From Candidatus Omnitrophota bacterium (GTDB taxonomy: Bacteria > Omnitrophota > Gorgyraeia > Gorgyraeales > Gorgyraeaceae), in contig DNHS01000046.1 of NCBI GenBank assembly GCA_003485765.1, forward strand, positions 7,043 to 20,443: 13,401 nucleotides of DNA. Direction: 5' to 3'. How positions within the stretch are numbered: position 1 is the first letter of the stretch; each line of letters starts with the position of its first letter. Shown here in pieces: positions 6,783 to 13,401 of the stretch. The position numbers were made by a program, and so were the translations under genes. Under the pieces are notes generated by a model that was not told where the DNA came from, did no database searches, and saw only the letters and a list, made by a program, of their open reading frames with translations.

Positions 6783-8897
6783 ATGAGATTAGTATATGTA
6801 GACAGATTATCAATATGGTCGCTTTTGGCCCTTGTCTTTTCGCAAAAAAATAGTAACTCTGTTTTTTATTTGAATGCTGCTATTGGAGGCGAGAAATTTG
6901 CGAGGATTTTAAAGCAGCTTGGCATACTGAAAGCCTCTTTGCGGGCCCTTAGTTTCCATATGGATGATATACGTGATGCTTCAGGTAATTTGCTGTATAT
7001 GAAAATCGAGGAAGATACAATGGATGTATGTTTTAAGATTAGCAATCGTGAAGTTTCACCAAATTATTTTTTAAAAAGATTATCGCCAGAGTTAAATTTC
7101 AATAAAATAACTCTTTATTTAGAAAAAATTATTGCTCAAGAGATACACGACATAATCGTATATTTAAATGTTGCGCAAGCGCATGCGCGTAATCAGGTGG
7201 ATTGTGCTGACGGGGTCATTGTGTTTTTCATGGAAAAGGGATTGTGGTCGCGATATCTGGCAGACTATGCCCGGCGCTTCGGGATTGAATCCGTCGCCTA
7301 CCCTGTAGTAAAACAGCCCACTCTGTTAAAGTATCTGGTTAGGGTGATTGAGGGGGTGCGCGCGAAATTACAAAGAAAAATTACCCGCGTGCCCAGCGGT
7401 ATGGGCGGAAAAAGTCATACAGAGGATGTGGACATTCCAGCGTTAGAATCCCGGCAGGGGCCTCTTATCGCGAGTTGGTATACCGGTAAATCGCTAACTT
7501 TTGATCTGGACAAGAGAAGCGATTTTTTTTGGCTGTTGAAATCTTCTATTCAGCATGGAAATGTATTACTTTACTTTGAAAGAAAGGATATACCGGTATT
7601 GAAAAGGGATTTGGATTTATTGGAAGAAAAAGGGATGCAGATCATTTTTCTGGCGCAACCGCGCGCGCAAGTAATCTCCCCTATCTGGCATCCCACCAAA
7701 TCGTGCAAAAAACTTAAAAAATATTTATTCGGCAAAATCGTTAGAAATTTTATTTTGTCCGGTATCACGCATATAAAAAGAGTCCCCTTGTTTTATCTTT
7801 TTAAAATGTTAGCTTTTGCAAAGAATTACGCCTATTGGTATGATTTTTTTTATTCCCACAATATTAAAGTAAATATAAATCCTAATATTTTCACGGCGCA
7901 GCACATACTTCAGAGCGCCGCCTTGGAAAAGTGCGGGGGGTGCAGCGTTTCGTATCAATTTGCTAATTATTGGTTTTCCTCTGTCAGGTTTAGTAGCTGC
8001 GCGGATGTTATGTTTTTATTTCGCCCCTCATATCAATGGGTATGGAAGAAAAACCATTCCATAATAGAAAATTATGTTTCATGTGGATATATTACCGATT
8101 ATTCTTTTAGGGAAGTGCGTGCCAACGCGCTCCAATTGCGGGAATCATTATTAAAAAAGGGGGCGCGGTTTGTTCTATGTTATTTCGATGAAAATTCTTC
8201 TGATGATAGAATGAGCTTGATTTCTAATGAGAGGTCTATAGAAATATATAAGTATTTTTTGGAACGAACCTTAGAGGATGAAACAATTGGCCTGATTTGT
8301 AAACCAGGATACCCGAGGACCCTTGGTGAAAGATTAGTCCCTATACATAGTTTAATTGAGGCTGTTAAGGCGAGCGGAAGATGCGTTTTTGTTGATGAAG
8401 GAGGATATCTCACCGAAAGATACCCTTCTGAGGCAGCGCAGGCCGCTGATCTTTGTGTAGCCCTTTTGGTTGGCGGGGCTGTTGCGCTGGAAGCATACCT
8501 ATCCCACATCCCCACGGTTTTCTTAGATTTGGAAAGATTGTATTCCAACCCTATTTATCAAAAAGGAAAAGATAAGGTCGTGTTTAATAATTTAGATGCG
8601 TTATTTTTAGCGATACAAAAATTTAGAAAAAACTCAGCAAGTATATCTGGTTTCGGCGACCTCTCGTCATGGCTTGAAGATAAAGATCCATTTAAAGACG
8701 GAAATGCTTCACTAAGGATGGGGGAATACATAAGTTGCCTTCTTGAAAAGTTTAACCAAGGTTTAGGCAGGGAAGAAGCAATGCGCTATGCGAATCAAAA
8801 GTATATTCAAGAGTGGGATCTTAAAGTAAATAATGCGGAGACACTTATAATGCGCCCGGATAGAGAGAAGATGGAAAGGATGCCCTGTGGCAGTTAG
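6783..8897 (+). CDS. Large putative GT-B-type glycosyltransferase of the surface-glycan cluster
   Basis: A 704-residue cytosolic-looking protein without an obvious signal peptide. I do not recognise an exact family. The C-terminal half has the feel of a GT-B nucleotide-sugar domain as in CDP-glycerol or capsule transferases: AADLCVALLVGGAVALEAYL (VGGA at 563-566) followed by SHIPTVFLD and a short acidic stretch. It ends in a cap with DPFKDG at 635-640, then RMGEY, LGREEA and YANQKYIQEWD. Residues 1-200 carry many hydrophobic and basic segments of unknown role, and the middle (about 230-420) looks like a further Rossmann-like part. A role in transferring the CMP/CDP-activated sugar is inferred from the context. 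The 87-base gap before it has no strong ribosome site (only AAGAAAA-type sequence), so the start at 6783 is moderate in certainty. The end overlaps the flippase start by 11 bases. Confidence 0.65.
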   Translation: MRLVYVDRLSIWSLLALVFSQKNSNSVFYLNAAIGGEKFARILKQLGILKASLRALSFHMDDIRDASGNLLYMKIEEDTMDVCFKISNREVSPNYFLKRLSPELNFNKITLYLEKIIAQEIHDIIVYLNVAQAHARNQVDCADGVIVFFMEKGLWSRYLADYARRFGIESVAYPVVKQPTLLKYLVRVIEGVRAKLQRKITRVPSGMGGKSHTEDVDIPALESRQGPLIASWYTGKSLTFDLDKRSDFFWLLKSSIQHGNVLLYFERKDIPVLKRDLDLLEEKGMQIIFLAQPRAQVISPIWHPTKSCKKLKKYLFGKIVRNFILSGITHIKRVPLFYLFKMLAFAKNYAYWYDFFYSHNIKVNINPNIFTAQHILQSAALEKCGGCSVSYQFANYWFSSVRFSSCADVMFLFRPSYQWVWKKNHSIIENYVSCGYITDYSFREVRANALQLRESLLKKGARFVLCYFDENSSDDRMSLISNERSIEIYKYFLERTLEDETIGLICKPGYPRTLGERLVPIHSLIEAVKASGRCVFVDEGGYLTERYPSEAAQAADLCVALLVGGAVALEAYLSHIPTVFLDLERLYSNPIYQKGKDKVVFNNLDALFLAIQKFRKNSASISGFGDLSSWLEDKDPFKDGNASLRMGEYISCLLEKFNQGLGREEAMRYANQKYIQEWDLKVNNAETLIMRPDREKMERMPCGS

Positions 8898-10362
8898 TGA
8901 GCAGAATATTCGTAATATCGCAATTTACGCGGTTCCTAAATTTCTTGGGTATGGTATTAATTTTGTAACCTTGCCGATACTTACGCGGATCCTCGTTCCG
9001 GAAGATTTCGGCGTGGTGATTCTTGCCTCAATATTTCCGGCTGTCGCGGTAGGTTTTGTTACTTGCGGACTGACTCCCGCAGCGCAGAGATATTATTTTG
9101 AATATAGAGAAGACAAGGAGAAGCTTAGCGCGCTTTACTTTTCAGCGCAAGTATTTTTATACCTTTTTCTAATTATCTCAACGGTGGCGGTATTTTTTTT
9201 GAAAGATGTTATTTCTCGGTTTACTATGAAGAATAACACCTATGGAATGGCTATTTTCATAACGTATATCGCGGCATATTTAGGCCAGATTGTCAATTTT
9301 TATCTTAGCCAGTATCAGAATATGGAAAAGGCCAAATTGAATGCTTTTTTTGCAACGATGCTGGCGGTATGTTCGGCGGTATCAAATATTTTATTGGTAT
9401 GGTATTTTAAAATGTCATATATGGGGCTTATTTATGGCTTGCTTATCAGCACTAGTATTGTATGTCTAACACTATTATTTTATTTTAATAAAAATATGAA
9501 AGTAGTTTTTAGTATGCGTATTTTACTGGAAAATATTCGCTACGGACTTCAGGTATTAACAAAATCGTTAACGGGTGTTGTTAATAAGTTTTTTGATAAA
9601 TATATGTTGAATAACATGATTTCGATTTCGGCGGTAGGAATTTTTAATATTGGCCAGACAATCGGCAATTCGTTATTTTTTCTTATGAATACTGTATGGT
9701 CTTCGTTGCAGCCGGTATGCTACCGGGAGGTATTTGATCGGGGTGATAAAGCTTCGGTTTCTGTCGGGAGGTTATTTACAATATTCTCATATGCCGCCCT
9801 AATACCTTTATTTTTACTTATCCTTTTTGCCGAAGAGTTGGTGAGTATTATTGCCCCAGCATCATACCACGCGGCGATAGATGTTATTGTTATTATATGT
9901 TCTGCTATGGCTACTCAGGTTTTTGGGATGTATGCGGGAGTGCAGTATGCTTATAATAAAAAAGCTTATTTAATATTTCCTATTACAGTATTGGGAGTGA
10001 TTGCGAATGTGGGAGCAAACATTGCGCTTATTCCCCGCTTAGGATTAATAGGAGCTAGCTTTTCAATAGTGATTTATTACTTAGTAACGAATGGCTTATT
10101 GGTATTCGTTGGCCAGAAGTTGTATAAAATAAAATATGAATGGAAAACTATACTGGTTTTATTCGCAGTTATTATGGCTGCTACGGTAAGTATCTTGGTT
10201 TTGCGATCCAAACGGCCAATAGGCATAAATCTTTATATGGTCAAATTAAGCTATCTCGTGTTATTTGTTTTTATAGGCTTGAAAGCAAAAATAATTACAA
10301 AGCATTCCGCGAGAAAAATTATCAATGCGTTTAAAATAAAGAGAAAATATGCTCAAGTCTAA
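8887..10362 (+). CDS. Wzx-like polysaccharide flippase (MOP superfamily)
   Basis: A 491-residue, strongly hydrophobic inner-membrane protein with about 12-14 predicted membrane segments by eye, the usual length and layout of Wzx/RfbX O-antigen flippases. The N-terminus (NIAIYAVPKFLGYGINFVTL, then PILTRILVPEDFGVVILA) is the standard opening of this family. The middle loop has YGLQVLTKSLTGVVNKFFDKYMLNNM, with a typical D-[KR]-[YF]-x-[IL] element. It should move a lipid-linked repeat unit to the outer face. A GTG start is used inside the last codons of the previous gene, with AAAGGA six bases before it. The C-terminus is basic (SARKIINAFKIKRKYAQV) and overlaps the next gene by 14 bases. Its presence points to a Wzx/Wzy-type export route; no Wzy polymerase was recognised in the window. 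Confidence 0.88.
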   Translation: MAVSEQNIRNIAIYAVPKFLGYGINFVTLPILTRILVPEDFGVVILASIFPAVAVGFVTCGLTPAAQRYYFEYREDKEKLSALYFSAQVFLYLFLIISTVAVFFLKDVISRFTMKNNTYGMAIFITYIAAYLGQIVNFYLSQYQNMEKAKLNAFFATMLAVCSAVSNILLVWYFKMSYMGLIYGLLISTSIVCLTLLFYFNKNMKVVFSMRILLENIRYGLQVLTKSLTGVVNKFFDKYMLNNMISISAVGIFNIGQTIGNSLFFLMNTVWSSLQPVCYREVFDRGDKASVSVGRLFTIFSYAALIPLFLLILFAEELVSIIAPASYHAAIDVIVIICSAMATQVFGMYAGVQYAYNKKAYLIFPITVLGVIANVGANIALIPRLGLIGASFSIVIYYLVTNGLLVFVGQKLYKIKYEWKTILVLFAVIMAATVSILVLRSKRPIGINLYMVKLSYLVLFVFIGLKAKIITKHSARKIINAFKIKRKYAQV

Positions 10363-11848
10363 ATTTAAAGTTTTATTTCTTTATCCTAACTTAATGTTAC
10401 AAACAGGTTTTCCTATGGCGATCTGCACCTTTTCAGCCATATTAAAGCAAGAGGGTTTTATGGTAGAGCTGTTTGATACTACTTTTTACAGAACAGAGGA
10501 GATTACATCTGATGAAGCGAGAATGGAAAATCTCCAGGTTAAGCCTTTTGGTATGGGGGATAAGTTCAAGCATTTGAGAACAAGAGAACAGATGTTTGAA
10601 GACCTTGTTGGAAAGGTTAAAGAATATAAGCCTGATTTGATAGCTATATCAATACTCGAGGACATGTATCCGCTGTCTGTTGACATGTTAAGGAGCATAA
10701 AAGATTTTGGTATTCCTGTAATCGCCGGGGGTGTGTTCCCTACATTTGCTCCGGAGGTCGTAATTGCCGAAAAAGCGGTTACCATGATATGCGTGGGAGA
10801 AGGCGAAGAGGTTCTTCTTGAAGTCTGCAGGAGGCTTTCGAACAATGAGGACACTTCAGACGTAAGCAGCCTTTGGGTGAAAGCGGATGGGCAGATAAAA
10901 AAGAATCCAATGCGCCCTCTCAGGAATATCAATTTGAACCCTGTTCCTGATTTTTCAATATTTCATGAAGACAGGTTCTTAAAACCGATGAAGGGCAGGC
11001 TTTATAAAATGGCTCCCGTAGAGACGCATAGAGGTTGTCCGTATACATGTTCTTTCTGCAATTCGAACTCCCAGAAAGATTTGTACAAACAAGGAACCGG
11101 CGAGAGGTTTCTGAGGGTTAAGGAAGTTGGGCAGGTTTACAGCGAAATAAAGTTACTTATCGAAAAATACGGTGTTGAGTATTTATATTTCCCTGCCGAT
11201 ACATTCCTCGCTATGAGCAAAGACTACCTTCAGGAATTTACACGGATGTATAAAAAATTTAGGGTTCCTTTTTATTGCCAGACAAGGGCAGAAACGATCA
11301 ATGAAGAAACGGTGAGATGCCTCAATGAAATGAACTGCCACAGCCTTTCTATTGGCATAGAGCACGGAAGCGAAGATTTCAGGTACAAGCTTCTAAAACG
11401 CAGGGTTTCAAATAAAACCTATATTGATGCAATTAAAGTTCTGGAGAAGAGCAATATTATGGTGTCTGTTAACAATATGATTGGGTTCCCGGACGAGACG
11501 CGCCACCTGGCTTTTGACACTATTAATTTGAATAGGCAGCTTAATGTTTATGCTCATAACGCTTATTATTTTACCCCCTACCATGGAACTCCTCTACGTG
11601 AATATTGTGTGAAGAAAGGATACATTTCCCGGGATGCCCAGACGGTAAATATTACAAAAGGCACGGTTCTAAATATGCCGCAATTTCCGCAGGACGAGAT
11701 AAAAGGTTTGATAAGGACCTTTACGCTGTATGTGAAATTCCCCGAAGATAGATATAAGGAAATTAGCATCGCGGAAAAATTCACCGATGAAGGCAATATG
11801 ATGTTTAAAAAGCTCCAGCAGGAGTTTTGGCAGAAATATTTTAAATGA
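10349..11848 (+). CDS. B12-binding-domain radical SAM protein (third of three)
   Basis: A 499-residue protein. The first 160 residues resemble a B12-binding domain: FPMAICTFSAILKQEGF (about 21-37), IAGGVFPTFAPEVV (about 127-140) and GEGEE at 150-154, without DxHxxG. The radical SAM cysteines C230, C234 and C237 lie in HRGCPYTCSFC. Further core elements are FPADTF, SIGIEHGSEDF and IGFPDET. There is no hydrophobic tail; the C-terminus is a charged helix (MMFKKLQQEFWQKYF). The start overlaps the flippase gene by 14 bases, so translation is probably coupled to export-gene translation. By eye its codon choice differs from its neighbours, with more AGG and GAG codons and more C-ending codons. The function inside the pathway is unknown; it is distinct enough from the two other radical SAM proteins here to act on a different step. 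Confidence 0.88.
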   Translation: MLKSKFKVLFLYPNLMLQTGFPMAICTFSAILKQEGFMVELFDTTFYRTEEITSDEARMENLQVKPFGMGDKFKHLRTREQMFEDLVGKVKEYKPDLIAISILEDMYPLSVDMLRSIKDFGIPVIAGGVFPTFAPEVVIAEKAVTMICVGEGEEVLLEVCRRLSNNEDTSDVSSLWVKADGQIKKNPMRPLRNINLNPVPDFSIFHEDRFLKPMKGRLYKMAPVETHRGCPYTCSFCNSNSQKDLYKQGTGERFLRVKEVGQVYSEIKLLIEKYGVEYLYFPADTFLAMSKDYLQEFTRMYKKFRVPFYCQTRAETINEETVRCLNEMNCHSLSIGIEHGSEDFRYKLLKRRVSNKTYIDAIKVLEKSNIMVSVNNMIGFPDETRHLAFDTINLNRQLNVYAHNAYYFTPYHGTPLREYCVKKGYISRDAQTVNITKGTVLNMPQFPQDEIKGLIRTFTLYVKFPEDRYKEISIAEKFTDEGNMMFKKLQQEFWQKYFK

Positions 11849-11858
11849 GTATTGGATT

Positions 11859-13401
11859 ATGACAAAAATTGTTTTGCTGGAATTCGTTGACGAATTTGGG
11901 GCCTTTAAGGAGTATCTTCGCCAAAGCAATCACAGGATCGAGGATTTCCTTATTGTGGCCCTTGATCCGAAGGTGGGGGCGCGTCTGAAGGCAGAGAATA
12001 TTTCCTACAGGAATACGCTTCCTTATTTTAACAATGATTCCCAGAGAAGAATTCTGGTTAAAGCTGAAGAAGCTATGGAGCATATCCGTCAGAATTTCCT
12101 TTTTTCCGATGAGAATGGGGTGAAGAGGTGCTATCAGGTGGAATGTTTACATTATCTGCGGCTATTTCTAAACCATATCTTTAAAATCTTAGAAATAATC
12201 GCAAGTATCGCCAAGCAGCATGGTGATGTGCAATGGTATGCGCTTGTAGGAGATGTGATATCGGCGCAACCCTTGATTGGTGCGCAAGAGCGATATTGCG
12301 GGATTCTTTTAAAGCGTTTTGCCGAGCATAACCGGATGTATTTTGTTCAGATTAATCGAAATTTTGAGGAAGAAGCCGGTTTAAAGAAAGCGATCAGGCG
12401 TTTCCCAATTCTCGAAAAAAAGTTTTTTAGTATTGTGATATGGTTCTTGCGGGGAAAAAAAATTATTCTGGTACCGCGCGTAGACGGCCCTTTTCGTGGG
12501 TTGATTAAGGATATCTTTGCGCGTAACAAGGACATTGTTTTTTTAGCCATAGATTCCCAGGAAGGGCTGGCAAAGGTCGCGGCATATAATCTAGTTTTGT
12601 TGTTTAAATCATGTTGTCTAAAGAAGCAGGCGCCGTCATGTGTTATTAACGCCGCGTTTTTTCATCCGCGTATTCCACGCGCCCAGCAAGATGCGTTATC
12701 GCGCTTGGTTAATAGGTTTATGGATGAGGAGTATGAACCGATATTCTCCTATTCCGGAGTTGAGTGTCTTGATTTGGTTCGGCGCAAGGTCGAGCGCTCC
12801 GTAAGGCCGCATTTAGAGCGGATACTTATTTTTTCATACGCGTTGGAGTATGCCTTGAAACGATTGGATACTTGTTTAGTTATGTCGTATATTGGTCTTG
12901 GAATTATGGGGGTGGCTGGAGAACTGGCTGGGGTGATGAAGAAAAAATCGTTATTTATTTCTCATGGGACGCATCCGGTGCCTATCGATGAGTATCATGA
13001 GTTGGAATTATATAACCATTGCCGCAGTTTTATGCTCGGTGATTATACGCATGTTGCGCTGTGCACTCCGGTGCAGGAGGCGCATTTACGCTATTTTAAG
13101 GGTAAATACCAGGACATTATTAATCAGGAGATAAGAACCGGTCCGCTTATCTTTACGAATATTAGCCAGGAGAATAAGGAACGCTATAAAAGAGAACTTG
13201 GGATTCCCCGGGATTGCCGCGTTTTTACCCAGGCTGTTTCGATTAAGCCGCGTTACGGCGAACGTTTTTATTTTCTTGAAACCATGGATGAATTTTTTGC
13301 GGCGCTTACCGATATGGTTAAGGCAATAAATACGATTAATAACGTTAGATTGGTTATACGCTTACATCCCGGCTTCTCCTGGAGCAATGAAGAGATTAAA
13401 A
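11859..13401 (+). CDS. Large GT-B-like glycan protein (partial, runs off the window)
   Basis: An open frame of 514 codons from the ATG at 11859 to the window end, with no stop. It starts 10 bases after the third radical SAM gene. The protein begins MTKIVLLEFVDEF and has no signal peptide. The N-terminal 300 residues are not recognisable. From about residue 340 the pattern recalls the end of the first and the start of the second GT-B Rossmann domain: a helix-rich stretch MSYIGLGIMGVAGELAG, then FISHGTHPVP (SHGTHP at 368-373), VALCTPVQEAHL, RTGPLIF near 423, and a second domain opening with VRLVIRLHPGFSW (LHPG at 502-505). That order (HG-x-HP, later RxHPG) is typical of CDP-glycerol, polysialyl or capsule transferase-like proteins. 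No strong ribosome site precedes the ATG, so the start is moderate. It may be a second glycosyltransferase for the same glycan. Confidence 0.65.
   Translation, partial: MTKIVLLEFVDEFGAFKEYLRQSNHRIEDFLIVALDPKVGARLKAENISYRNTLPYFNNDSQRRILVKAEEAMEHIRQNFLFSDENGVKRCYQVECLHYLRLFLNHIFKILEIIASIAKQHGDVQWYALVGDVISAQPLIGAQERYCGILLKRFAEHNRMYFVQINRNFEEEAGLKKAIRRFPILEKKFFSIVIWFLRGKKIILVPRVDGPFRGLIKDIFARNKDIVFLAIDSQEGLAKVAAYNLVLLFKSCCLKKQAPSCVINAAFFHPRIPRAQQDALSRLVNRFMDEEYEPIFSYSGVECLDLVRRKVERSVRPHLERILIFSYALEYALKRLDTCLVMSYIGLGIMGVAGELAGVMKKKSLFISHGTHPVPIDEYHELELYNHCRSFMLGDYTHVALCTPVQEAHLRYFKGKYQDIINQEIRTGPLIFTNISQENKERYKRELGIPRDCRVFTQAVSIKPRYGERFYFLETMDEFFAALTDMVKAINTINNVRLVIRLHPGFSWSNEEIK

Noticed and set aside
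1..13401. CRISPR array, tRNA, rRNA, insertion sequence or attachment site
   Set aside because: No regular direct repeats, cloverleaf-like sequences, transposase genes or terminal inverted repeats were seen on reading either strand.

Overview
The window is a dense, all-plus-strand gene cluster that looks like part of a surface-polysaccharide (O-antigen, capsule or S-layer glycan type) locus. It holds eight essentially complete genes, two genes cut by the window edges, and one decayed glycosyltransferase remnant. The bacterial gene style is clear: Shine-Dalgarno sites, 4 to 14 bp overlaps and GTG starts. The moderately AT-rich DNA and the many cobalamin-binding-type radical SAM genes inside a glycan locus recall uncultivated groups such as Omnitrophota or other deep-branching anaerobes. 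That placement is an inference from gene content only; no rRNA or marker gene is present.

Layout. Positions 3-68 probably hold the last codons of an upstream gene. A sigma70-like promoter candidate (77-106) and a strong ribosome binding site lead into the first B12-type radical SAM gene (160-1641). The gap at 1642-1872 is not empty: it holds the frameshifted N-terminal scrap of a family 2 glycosyltransferase (1728-1858). A tightly coupled trio follows: an SpsF/NeuA-like cytidylyltransferase (1873-2670), a GNAT acetyltransferase (2667-3209) and an asparagine-synthetase-like protein (3210-5117). A second B12-type radical SAM gene lies at 5160-6695. A large putative GT-B-type glycosyltransferase (6783-8897), a Wzx-like flippase (8887-10362), a third B12-type radical SAM gene (10349-11848) and a second large GT-B-like protein (11859 to the window end, incomplete) complete the cluster.

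How it may work together (inference). The cytidylyltransferase would activate an acidic or unusual sugar as its CMP/CDP derivative, and the GNAT would N- or O-acylate it. The asparagine-synthetase-like enzyme could amidate or ligate a carboxylate through adenylation. One or more of the three radical SAM enzymes would alter the carbon skeleton (methylation, rearrangement or oxidation). The two large GT-B-like proteins would build the repeat unit, and the flippase would move the lipid-linked product across the inner membrane. The combination of three radical SAM enzymes with an asparagine-synthetase-like protein whose glutaminase half seems dead is the least ordinary part and may mark an undescribed sugar modification.
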